Assembly: GCA_964023205.1 (NCBI GenBank)
Contig: OZ026845.1
Location: 5,342,001 to 5,406,000 of the forward strand
Length of the DNA: 64,000 nucleotides
Origin: Lutraria lutraria
Taxonomy: Eukaryota > Mollusca > Bivalvia > Venerida > Mactridae
Direction of reading: 5' to 3'
In this document: in pieces, positions 23,972 to 34,754 of the stretch
How the letters are laid out: every line of letters starts with the position of its first letter
Position numbering within the stretch: the first letter of the stretch is position 1
The notes under the pieces: generated by a model
What the model was told of the DNA's origin: nothing
Database searches by the model: none
The model's input: only the letters and a program-made list of their open reading frames with translations
Translations under genes and position numbers: made by a program

Positions 23972-24035
23972 GAGTTATCTGCCCTTGAATTTTTATTTTT
24001 TGCTTATTTTAGGTCATTTCAAGGGCAGATAACTT
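23972..24035. repeat. Short inverted repeat
   Basis: GAGTTATCTGCCCTTGAA at 23972-23989 is matched by TTCAAGGGCAGATAACTT at 24018-24035, a stem of about 17 bp with a 28-base loop. It may be the remnant of a MITE. Confidence 0.6.
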
Positions 24036-24099
24036 ATACATGAATCTTAAATACCATAGTTTTACTTTTGTTTTATGTTACATTTTATATTCAGCTGAC

Positions 24100-25532
24100 A
24101 TTATTATACAAAGTACCAGCACTTTAGAAGAGTAAAATCATTCTGACAGCTAACACAAGAGTTGATTGAGCTCTGATGAGGTTTATGTTTCTTTATGACA
24201 GTTTCATTGAAGATTTCTCTACTATACACAATGTTGGGATCCATGTTAGTACTGGTGACCCAAGGGTTAACCAGTAATACTGGTCAAGCTCCCCACAGCA
24301 GTTACTTCCCTTGATCAGTATATATGTAATTCGTTTTTCTTAAAAACTCTATCACTTTACTTTTCTTTCTTTAAACTACATGTATTATGCTTACAAAAAA
24401 GTAAAAAAAATAAACGTTAAAATGAAAATTTCGTAAAAATAACAAATGATGGATATTTTCTCTGTAACACGGTAAATTTGATGTAAACAATGACTGAACA
24501 GTTTAATACACAGTTACAGTTACTTTTTGATTGTGCGAAATAATTCGATTCATCAGTTGTTTTAAACAGGGATATAGCATCCCTGTTTTAAAAAAGACAC
24601 AAACACATTTTATCAGCTAAAGACCACAGGCTACCGGCGTGTGAAGGTCCTCCCCCCCCCCCCCCCCGCAGAAACTCTACTACCCAGGAATTCTTTTTAC
24701 ATTCTGAAACACTGTTAAATATTATGTTTATAACATCTTTTATAACAGAAAAATGAAGTTTCAAAAAAAAATTATAGCCGAAATTCGGTCATATTTCCAA
24801 TGGAAATCAGTAATTTGTCACATGATACACCTATAGTCACGTGATGGCAGTGGTTATAGTTGCAAAGCGTGACGTAACCGGTGCGGTTTCTGGTCAACCC
24901 GTACCGTAGTCAGCTCGTACCGTAGTCAGCTTTACCGGATTTTGGTCGACTCGTACCGTAGTTAAATCTTACCTAAGCCAACACTAAACTGGTTCCCGTT
25001 CCATGGTGCAGTGCACACAAGTCAACGGGAACCAGTTTAAGCCAACACGTACCTCCTTTTTGGTAACACTTATTTTTTTCGTTTTAAGAAATAATTACAA
25101 ACATTATTGTAAAAAATATGAATTTATAGTGATTGCGTGATCGAAGTTCAGATATTATTTTCAATTTTTTAAGATAGCGCCATTAACATAGGCAGGGTCT
25201 TTCAATTATTTGAGTGACCCTGACATAGGTAAATACTTTTACTGAATCTTTTGAAGAAATGTTTTTACTCGTAAATTCTGATGCAAATTATTTTGCAATT
25301 ACGTTTCAAACGAATTTATTTCAGCCTGTCATGCAGTCATGTGCGAAAACATTCGATCTTTTCTAAATCATTCTAAGCTATAAATCTTACGATATTGAAA
25401 ATGGCACGCAGATGTTACGCAATTTATATTTTTCCAGCAATTCAATAAAATTACTACTTTTTGTTTAAATTACAGCATTTAAAAGCTAAGCTGAAATAAG
25501 AGATGTCATAAAGTTTATACGCAACCTATTTT
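24100..25532. other. Repeat-rich intergenic DNA, no gene
   Basis: Contains a 16-C tract (24652-24667) and a dispersed AGCCGAAATTCGGTCATAT segment (about 24776, also at 3022). Short direct repeats of CGTACCGTAGTCAGCT lie at about 24899-24930, and a 53-bp palindromic module at 24986-25038. No ORF of interest. Confidence 0.5.
24986..25038. repeat. Palindromic GGTTCCCGTT module
   Basis: AAACTGGTTCCCGTT at the left is mirrored by AACGGGAACCAGTTT at the right: 15-bp perfect arms around a 23-base loop. A related hairpin is at 63418-63474 and a half-copy is at about 58470, so this is a short mobile or dispersed module. Confidence 0.65.
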
Positions 25533-27409
25533 TAGCTCACCAGAGCACGAATGTGCTCAGGGTGAGCTTTTGTGATCGCCCTGCGTCCATCGTGCGTCGT
25601 TACGAATACGTGGCGTCCATGTTTACTTAAAACAACATCTCCTCCTACACCCCTATGCTGATTGCAACCAAACTTGGCTGGAATGATCCTTGGGTGGTCC
25701 CCTTTCAAAGTTGTTCAAAAAATTAAATTTCATTAAACATTCTGGTTGCTATGGCAACAAATTTAAAAAACTTGAAAAATCTTCTTGTCTGAAACCACAG
25801 GGCCTAGAGCTGAGATATTTGGCATGTAGCATTGTCTGATGGAACTCTACAAAGATTGTTCAAATTATTCCCCTAGGGTCAAAATTGGCTCCGCCCCGGG
25901 GGTAACTTGATTTTACATAGACTTATATAGGAAATTTAAAAAATCTTCTCGTCAAAAACTACAATGCCTAGAGCTTTGATATTTGGTGTGTAGCATAGTC
26001 TAGTGGACCTCTACCAAGTTTGTTCAAATTATTGCCCTAGGGTCAAAATTGGCCCCGCCCCGGGGGTCACTTGATTTATATAGACTTATATAGGAAAATT
26101 TAAAAAATCTTCTTCTCCGAAACCGCAAGGCCTAGAGCTTAGATATTTTGTATGTGGCATTGTCTAGTGGACTTCTACCAAGTTTGTTCAAATTATTGCC
26201 CTAGGGTCAAAATTGGCCCTGCCCTGGGGTTTATTCTATTTTATATAGGAAAATTTAAAAAATCTTCTTCTCCGAAACCACAAGGCCTAGAGCTAAGATA
26301 TTTGGCATATAGCATTGTCCAGTGGACCTCTACCAAGTTTGTTCAAATTATTGCACTAGGGTCAAAATTGGCCCCACCCCGGGGGTCACTTGATTTATAT
26401 AGACTTATATAGGAAAATTAAAAAAATCTTCTTCTCCGAAACCGCAAGGCCTAGAGCTTAGATATTTTGTATGTGGCATTGTGTAGTGGACCTCTACCAA
26501 AGCCGTGCCCTGGGGTTTATTCTATTTTATATAGGAACATTTAAAAAATCTTCTTCTCCGAAACCACAAGGCCTAGAGCTAAGATATTTGGCATATAGCA
26601 TTGTCCATAGGACCTCTACCAAGTTTGTTCAAATTATTGCACTAGGGTCAAAATTGGCCCCGCCCCGGGGGTCACTTGATTTATATAGACTTATATAGGA
26701 AAATTTAAAAAATCTTCTTCTCCGAAACCGCAAGGCCTAGAGCTTAGATATTTTGTATGTGGCATTGTGTAGTGGACCTCTACCAAGTTTGTTCAAATTA
26801 TGGCCCTTGGGTCAAAATTAGCCGTGCCCTGGGGTTTATTCTATTTTATATAGGAAAATTTAAAAAATCTTCTTCTCCGAAACCACAAGGCTTAGAGCTA
26901 AGATATTTGGTATGTAGCATTGTCTAGTGGACCTCTACCAAGTTTGTTCAAATTATTGCCCTAGGGTCAAAATTGGCCCCGCCCCGGGGGTCACTTGATT
27001 TATATAGACTTATATAGGAAAATTTAAAAAATCTTCTTCTCCGAAACCACAAGGCCTAGAGCTTAGATATTTTGTATGTGGCATTGTGTAGTGGACCTCT
27101 ACCATGTTTGTTCAAATTATGGCCCCGGGGTCAAAATTAGCCCTGCCCTGGGGTTTATTCTATTTTATATAGGAAAATTTTAAAAAATCTTCTCCGAAAC
27201 CACAAGGCCTAGAGCTAAGATATTTGGTATCTATCTTTGTCTAATGGACCTCTTTTAAATCTGTTCATATAATGGCCATGGGATAAAAAACGGCCCAGAT
27301 GGGTCACTTGATCTTACTTAGACTCGTATAGAAAACTTCAACAATGTTAATTTCCAAATGACCTTTTCTCCTGGTGAGCATTTATAGGGCCATCATGGCC
27401 CTCTTGTTT
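25533..27409 (+). mobile_element. AGGGCC-hairpin element with ~155-bp satellite core (copy C)
   Basis: The 5' hairpin is TAGCTCACC...GGGTGAGCT enclosing GAGCACGAATGTGCTC. The 3' end is GGTGAGCATTTATAGGGCCA then TCATGGCCCTCTTGTTT. The core is an array of about ten ~155-bp units (landmark AAAAAATCTTCTTCTCCGAA). Units alternate between two types: CCCCGGGGGTCACTTGAT (about 26058, 26375, 26664, 26983) and CCCTGGGGTTTATTCTAT (about 26222, 26508, 26827, 27146). This gives a ~310-bp higher-order dimer. ORFs of 75-86 codons here are repeat artefacts. A partial relative lies at 62665. Confidence 0.85.
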
Positions 27410-28560
27410 ATGCAAATGTTAAGCTGGTTGTAAAAACAATCGCCTGAGGGTATTGACTGTTCGTTGCATATGACAACATCATTATTAATTGAAAGGTTGT
27501 CAATAAGTTGATAATACATTAAATATTGTGATTAAAACATTATTTATGTTTCAATGTAGAGATGTCAACAAGAGACAAACAAGGTCACCATACAATGACA
27601 CTCGTAATTTTGTTTGTTTGTAGATTTGGGCAAATCACTTATATCGGAAAATAAAAAAAGAACATAGTGCTGCTGAGGTTATGCTTGCAAATTACAATGT
27701 ACGTCAATATAATTAGTTCTTAAAGTGTATAAAGCTATATCTGACAGTCATTTAATGTCAAAATGATTATTTGCATCGTTTTTAGTATCATACTAAACGA
27801 CCTTTATTGCAAATTTAAACTGTGGATGGGCTCCGTGTACTTTGATTCAATTGTCGAAAAAATAGACGATTCTTATATTTTCATTCGTAATTAGACAAAA
27901 CGGAAGTCTACGGAAATATTTACGGATGCTCCCGAAGTTTGACAGATTCGATACATTCGCACAATCGCAAACGTCAAACAGCAAATTCAGTAAGTAATTA
28001 CCGTTGTTTATCGTCATAACTTCATTGTTAACTGGGTCATGGTTATAATTAAAAGAATTTAACTCTAGTTGACTTGAAATGCAGTTTGTATCGATTTTAG
28101 CATTGCATAAAGTCTAAAATTCTATCGAATTGGCGTGAAAATCTGAAAGGGGCTCCAACGGGGTTCAACACTGTCATTACTCGTTTGTTTATTATTTTAC
28201 ATTTAGGAATCGCTAAATTTGCTCAAATTACTCTTTTGAGGTATTTCAGCTAAGAGTTTTATACAAAATGTATGTATGATGAATAATAATGTTTATTTGT
28301 GCGTTATCATCAACTTACATTGTATGATTGCATTCATCTCGCACATTTCAACCCAATTCAATAACAAATCATTCTTTCAGAATCAGATGAAAAAATACAC
28401 TATGTTTGCATAAAATTCGAATTCCTGTTCCATTTATAACAGTTGTCTGCTCAATTTAATGCAAGTTCTATTTGACCCTGATCCTTCAAACTACATGTGG
28501 AGCAAAGACCTACTACATACATTGTACATAGTATAGGTGTAATAGGAGGAAAATAATGTA

Positions 28561-28634
28561 CCCGATGAGGGTCTCGAACCCTCGACCTCCTGCTTACCAG
28601 TCAGATGCTTTACCTACTGAGTTAGTCAGGCTGG
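28561..28634 (-). mobile_element. tRNA-Thr-like SINE head
   Basis: Read on the minus strand, the T arm GAGGG-TTCGAGA-CCCTC pairs perfectly and the anticodon loop CTGGTAA would read GGU (Thr). The D arm (ACTC...AAGC) and acceptor stem are imperfect. The downstream tail TTTTCCTCCTATTACACC matches the SINE at 9936. A recently derived SINE or tRNA pseudogene is more likely than a working tRNA gene. Confidence 0.65.
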
Positions 28635-29396
28635 TGTATATCCCAGCCAATTTATAATACAATATACCACACCGCTACATAGGTCTTTGTCTGGAGGTTA
28701 GGCCTAATAGTCAAGTTTTCTGTGATTACTCATACATAATGCTCATCCAGGTGAAATACATACTGATACAGTATACCTCTTGTTTCTGTACTAATTTGAA
28801 CAGTTTGGTGGATCATTATGCTTATTAATGTTTATTAATAACTGATGTATAAATATAATAAATGATTTAACTAACACATTCACAGCTTCATGAGAGCGCT
28901 ATAAGGAGACACTCTGTGACTGTCAGGCCATAGAAAAAACAGCCTGGTGTGGACTATTACTGTTGATTAGGGTCAACATAGATATCATCCAGGGCACCGA
29001 CAGTGTTGTTATTGCTCCAAATGCAGTGAGATGCCCACTGCAGCAGAAAGTTTGTTGTGGATTCTGTCCAGAGCACTGCTTGTCTTTTTCAATGGTAAGT
29101 ATTTTCAAGTGTGTGAAAAGTCTGTAAATATTGTCTCAAAATAACTACAAGTTTCGTGATTTTCTACCTAGCATTGTTTTAGAGAAACAAATTCTGGCAG
29201 TGAAAGATCAGTTGTTATGGAAACTTACAGTAATGGGGCCAATTGCATGTGTTTTGTTTTGTTCATATAAAGTTTTATGCCCCTTTTCAACATTCAGTTA
29301 TATTAGGCCTACGGTTCACCTAACCATTATTCCTGGGAAGAACCAGTACTAGACTCCAATCCTCTGTAAGCAACTATCTTCTTTCTCACATAAAGA

Positions 29397-29505
29397 GACA
29401 TAGTTAGTAGCTGGGCTCGAACCCACGACCCACTATCAACTTACTATCAGTGAGAAGTTACAGTAATTAGAAGTCGGCGACCTTAACCTCTCACCCATGG
29501 AGGCA
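29397..29505 (-). mobile_element. tRNA-like SINE remnant
   Basis: On the minus strand, GGTCGTGGGTTCGAGCCC forms a B box; upstream sequence is interrupted relative to a tRNA (extra bases in the anticodon region). Probably a decayed SINE head. Confidence 0.4.
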
Positions 29506-30055
29506 GGTCTCCAATTGCATGAACAAGTAATTTATTTATTGACGATTGTTCAGCTTTTTCATTTATCAATTAAGTTAATGATTTACAATTCTTACTCATT
29601 CATTGATAAGGAATTGTTATTATGTTAATCCCCACCAAAGTTATTGATTAATAATTTTTGCTTATTTATTATACTATTTTGTCTTGTGGACATATTCATT
29701 CAAATTTGAAGTGAAATATCCTTAATTACCACACAAATCTATTAGTAAGCTATCTCTCAGCTTATGTCATGAGCCAGTATTTGTGTCTAAGCTACTCTAT
29801 TAAAGGCAATAAAAAAAAATAGCAATAGCAAATAGTCAGTGGTACAAATGTACATGTACATCATTCTTAAAAAAGGAAAACACAATTTAACATAACATTA
29901 TTTATTATACAGGTATACAATTGTATTATAAGTCTCTGGTATTGCTAATAGTTGTATAACAGCTTTCTTTCATGCAAATAAATCATAAATTTCATAACAA
30001 AGCACACTGTATTCAGTTTTTTTATTTATATTTTTTCTAGGATATCAAATGCTAG

Positions 30056-31700
30056 GTGCTGGATGAAGGTGTACTAGGACAAACATACTGGAATAACTAG
30101 CTCATGCAAATGACTGGAACGTGAACAAGGCCAACAACAGGCCAATTAACTCTATGGTGCCATGTCCATTCAGGGTCAGTTGTGTTTGGCTGATAAGGGA
30201 CATGTATTCAGACAGATATGGACAATACACTGGATTTGTAACAGACTAGCATAAAGCGTATAATGCTATATATCTGATTACTCTCTACACAGAGTTATCA
30301 TTACTTATCCCTCATGTACATGTACATCTCTGTCAATGTCTAAAAATAAATATTTTGAATATTTTCTGTGACTTTCTGGTAAATCATAACATCTTTTTTT
30401 CTCCAATGTATCTTAGAAAAGAAATTGTTTCACTTAGGTTTAAAATTTGTACCATTGTTGCTTTATTCCTTGTTTCACAAGATTCTTGTAAAATGATGAG
30501 ACGATGACAGACATGTAAGCCAGGGATAATGAACGTCACCTCTTTGTAATGAATGATATCTGACAAGATATGCTACATAAATTTCAAGAAGTGTAAAATC
30601 ACATTGTTTTTTAACCTTTTAGTTTTTTCTAACCTTATAGTTTTTTCTCAAGAGTTTTAACAGAAACTGTCTGTAATTTAACAAAAATAAATCTTGTTAC
30701 AAGTGATTAGAATAATGTATTCCCTAATACAATAGAATGTACCAGTAAAGAAGTATTTTACCTTGAAAAAGGGAAAACTATGCCAGATTTCCTATTTTTA
30801 CCCATATATTATTGTTATTGACCTTTACAAATGTAAAAAAATATTTTAAATTGTTCTGTAAGCAACTAGCTAAATTCATTCATTTTGCATCAATTAGACA
30901 CAAACAATAACTTATTTAGTTTAGTAAAATCGAATTCAGCAAAATCATACTAGTGAAAGGTTATTGAACTGGTAATACCTTGTTATGCATAATTAGTGTT
31001 TAACTATATATGTGAAAAGTTAGCATAGACTTGAAATTCGTTTTTTATACACCATTTTGATGTGTTATTATCTTATATAGAACCGTATGTGCCGAGGTTT
31101 ATTAGCGATTACAATACAAGAACATAGATGGGTGGCAACAATTGTATGTTTATGACAAATAAATTTTGAAACTGATGAAACATAGAATTTTTTTCATTTT
31201 GTTGATTTTTAAATTTTAGTTATCTCCTTTTCATTTCCATTTATAGTTCATTGCTAATCAAAATTACAAGTCACATCCAATATTAATTTCCTTAATTGTG
31301 GTACTTGGGTATGATTCTTGTCACATACAAAAGGCACATCAAAAAATAATTGATCAAGGTTGAATAAATCTTGTACTAATTTCTATATGTATGCATTGCT
31401 GACAGTTTTGAAACTGAACACCATTTTGTTATGGATGAATACATTCTAACTAGAGTCTTCTTTTGTGTTCCTGGATGAGCACATATTTTGCTGGAGGCGA
31501 GACTGTGGCTCAGGACATTCCATAAGATTCTTCAGTAGACCATCTATTCTATATAGCTATAATTATTTCAACTTAAGGCTCTCTAACTGACTGCTGACTG
31601 ATTCTTCTATTGAAAGTATTTGCCTTTCTGAAATGGAAAATAACAGCTTTGATAACTACATTATGTACATAATATAATTATGTGACAGTCTTTATATAAT
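30056..31700. other. AT-rich stretch, no gene
   Basis: No supported coding sequence. The part at about 30560-30770 resembles 57270-57440 in the same order of phrases (GCTACAT-AAT-TCAA-AAGTG, ATCACATTGTTTTT, TAACAAA, TGTTACAAGT), so a dispersed repeat is present. An AATAAA at about 31158 could end a plus-strand transcript. Confidence 0.4.
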
Positions 31701-31719
31701 ATCATTAATAAGCAAAAAC

Positions 31720-32438
31720 TAGGGCTGTCACCGATGTGACTAATACCCCCGCCGCCACATTGACACTAAGAATGTGATAGTACACTATACGGCTAAGTTC
31801 AAGGGACATAACTCTGCAATTAGTGGATCATTGGGCATGAAAATTGTGTCTTGCACATCTACATTTTATATTGATAGTATATTCAATCCCTCGAAAAATG
31901 TGGAAGTAGTTCGACTGCCATTCATCAACCTGATTAACTTTATCTAATTATGAGACAAATTCTGGCATTAATTGTGTGATAAAATTAGCAAATGCCTAAG
32001 AGTAATATATTTAGTACAAACACAATGTTTACGAGAATATATCCAATGCTTTTCTATATCCCCATCCACTGTCAGTGGTGGGGGCTATACTAGAATCACA
32101 TAAAATGTTTTGTAGTATCCCACTTTTTATATGCCCGAAGGGATATATTAAGTTATGACACTGGCGTCCGTCTGTCTGTCCATTAGCAATTTTGTGTCCG
32201 CTCTGTATCTCAGTCTGAGAGGAATTTTGAAGAAATTTAACTCGAACGTTCACTCCATCGAGATGACGTCCAGAGTGCATGTTTTGAAAGGCTTAATGTC
32301 AAGGTCACACTGAGGTATCAAATTAGGCTGATTTCGTGTCCGATCTATATCTCTTTATTCCTGCATTCGTGCTCATGAAATTCCAAGGTTAAATAAAAAA
32401 AAATGCATATTCATGCACGAAAGCTACCCCAAAATAAT
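31720..32438. repeat. Dispersed repeat, split by a hAT insertion
   Basis: From about 32130 the sequence has the appearance of a transposable element (TATATGCCCGAAGGGATATA, CTGGCGTCCGTCTGTCTGTC). Its presumed distal part (TTCGGGAATATATCGCTTTG, about 32907) lies beyond the hAT MITE, so that MITE is nested in an older repeat. The ORF at 32029-32280 is not a convincing gene. Confidence 0.45.
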
Positions 32439-32876
32439 TAGAGCTGGGTATCGGTCCTTAAAAGCGTATCACGATATATCATAATATTTCATGCTGTATC
32501 GCGATATATATAAATGGTAAATTTACAGAAAAACATTACTAATCGACATTTATATAATGCCTTGGGTAACAATACAGACAATAGCTTACAGTGTATTTTC
32601 ACATTTCAAATATTTTGTTCTGTTTTAGCAGTGTTGAAACTATTAATGCATGTATAAATATACATATATATGCGTTCACAGTTAATAATATTACAAAATT
32701 TACCAGCATTTAGGCATAAATAACACTTTACCACTATGTATGAACTTTTTTACAATAATAAACATAAAGTTCAGTTATTTCAGCATAACCCGATATATCG
32801 GTATGATGAAAAAATACTGTGATATTTATATTGTCTAGCTGATATCGCGATATACCGATAAAACCTCCCAGCTCTA
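32439..32876 (+). mobile_element. hAT-type MITE, copy 2 (438 bp)
   Basis: Same family as 3456-3915: TAGAGCTGGGTATCGGTCCT at the start and CCCAGCTCTA at the end. A perfect 8-bp duplication AAAATAAT flanks it (32431-32438 and 32877-32884). It is about 22 bp shorter than copy 1 because of small internal deletions. Confidence 0.88.
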
Positions 32877-32884
32877 AAAATAAT

Positions 32885-34754
32885 GTTTTCCAGTATCAAA
32901 CATAATTTCGGGAATATATCGCTTTGCCTTGCAGTGCCTCTGTCTAGTTGTTAAGGCTGTTATATTATTGTTTAATGATGAATTTTAAAATAACCTTGCA
33001 TGATTGTTCACCTACATTAGCCAGTGTGTAGCAAGCAAGAATCTTGAGATCACCCAACAAATATGGGGCAGTAAGATCAAATCGTCTTGTGTCAAAGAAT
33101 GTGTGGCTATTCGTCATGATTGTGGCAAGCTCTATTTGTCTTTATGTGACCGAGGCTGAGGCTATGCCTAGCCGACTGAAAGGTCTTTTTAATTTTACAA
33201 ATCATGCTTTCTGAATAACTTTCTAAAATGGTATAAGGTCTTATACCTATTAGTATCATCTTTGTTTTTCTGGGAGTTCCTATTTAAGTATTCATTGTGG
33301 TTGAGAGCAACAATAGAATTTTTTGCCCTGTGCACTGACTGTCTGTATGCATATCTCTCTTTCCAGCATACATGGTAATAAGACTGTTGAATTCTTCAAG
33401 GTCTCCTCCTGAAAATTACAGTTTATCATTGAAACCACCAGTACAAATTTGTAATAAATGTTATTAAGATTTACTTCTTGAAAAGGACAGCAACAATCAA
33501 TCATATAACCACATCAAAACTGTCTCATAAATTAGACCTTTAGATACTGTTCCAAACAACATAAATATTTCACAATCTTTATTTGCCTGTTTGAAAAACG
33601 GCTTATTATGGGAGCACCCATGGCGAATGGGCAGGCAGCATCCACAACAGTGTCTGCTCACTAATGCGAACAGATGTAATCGGATCCTCATCAAACTTCA
33701 TAATAATCTTTATGTCGATTCGATAGCACGCCCTATTGCGCCAGGCACTTCTGAGTTATGCCCCTTGATTCAATGAAAATTGACTAAAAGCAGGTTTGTC
33801 CTCAGTCAATAAATTATCAACCTATCAGCAAACTCAGTGCTCCAGATAATTTTTTTTAATGGAAGTCAATATACTCCAAGTGAGGTGAATGCATCCCTTG
33901 AATGTTAATAACCGCTGTGACCCTATTACCGCAAGTGCCCAGATAATTACAATGATTGGCACATGCGTGTCGCCTCCTAAACCGAAACATACCATATTGT
34001 CTAAATAACGAAAACAAAATTGCTACAATGTTAGAGGAAACCAAAACTAGATAGCAAGATCTTCAATGATCTGGCCATTTGATATTAATTTGATTTTGAA
34101 ATTTTGGAAGTGAGAGATTGGATGGCACGAGACACTTAAATTAAGAATCCATAAGAACAAAGCATGACATGCTCAATCAATCTTTTCAACTGAGAACCCT
34201 TTTATTACAAACTTATTCAAAACTTTTGCCAAAACCTTCTGATACAGTAAACCTTAACCTTGGAGGTTGTTAAAAGACCCGGCATTTTTTTAAAACATTG
34301 TACACATGAGTTACTTCAACAACAGGTTTCTAAGTAAGTGACATCATACACAAAAAAGTGTGATACCCATACAATGACCTATTTTTTTCTTATTATTAAT
34401 GGAAATGAAATACAAAACAGTAGTGTACTTGGTGCAATACATAAAATTAAACTCTGTTAGCAAGTCTGAGTAACACCAGTAACAACTGAAATATCCGGGC
34501 GAGTGGGTATAATTGTTCACAACTGTCAAAGCTTCCTCTATTTCCGAACTAAGGAAACAGTACAAAAGGCAAATGTTGAAATTCATCGAGTTCACGATAA
34601 CTACAGAAGAATAAAATTCGATTTCTAAAAATCACATTGTATTTTGCCTAAGAATAAAGGTAACACAACCATCAGTTTATAAGGTGTGTAATGAAATATT
34701 AGCACATTCAAGTATAAATGTTGTACCTTGCATTCAGAACATTGGAACCTCCTG
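32885..34754. other. No gene seen
   Basis: AT-rich sequence with several ORFs of 60-83 codons on both strands, none with domains, signal peptides or a consistent splice pattern. The first ~70 bp may be the end of the repeat interrupted by the hAT MITE. The right part is probably the 3' UTR or flank of the minus-strand gene that ends at 34755. Confidence 0.35.

Larger units (their letters stand above)
27926..30055 (+). ncRNA. Possible short spliced transcript, coding status unclear
   Basis: Candidate exon 1 ends at 27989 before a strong donor GTAAGT and carries an ATG at 27926 with 21 open codons. Candidate exon 2 is 28886-29094 (acceptor TTCACAG, donor GTAAGT). Candidate exon 3 starts near 30042 after TTTTTTCTAG and stops within five codons. 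With the obvious acceptor, the frame stops after two codons of exon 2. With an AG nine bases further (exon from 28895) it runs through exon 2 with a Cys-rich sequence (CPLQQKVCCGFCPEHC). I do not recognise the product. It may be a lncRNA or chance sites. Confidence 0.2.

Noticed and set aside
26152..26698. ORFs of 75-86 codons with repeated protein segments
   Set aside because: They are readings of the ~155-bp satellite units in a transposable element; the frame is not maintained across the array.
28561..28634. A functional tRNA-Thr gene
   Set aside because: The T arm is perfect, but the D arm and acceptor stem are mismatched and the flanking tail matches a SINE family present elsewhere in the window.
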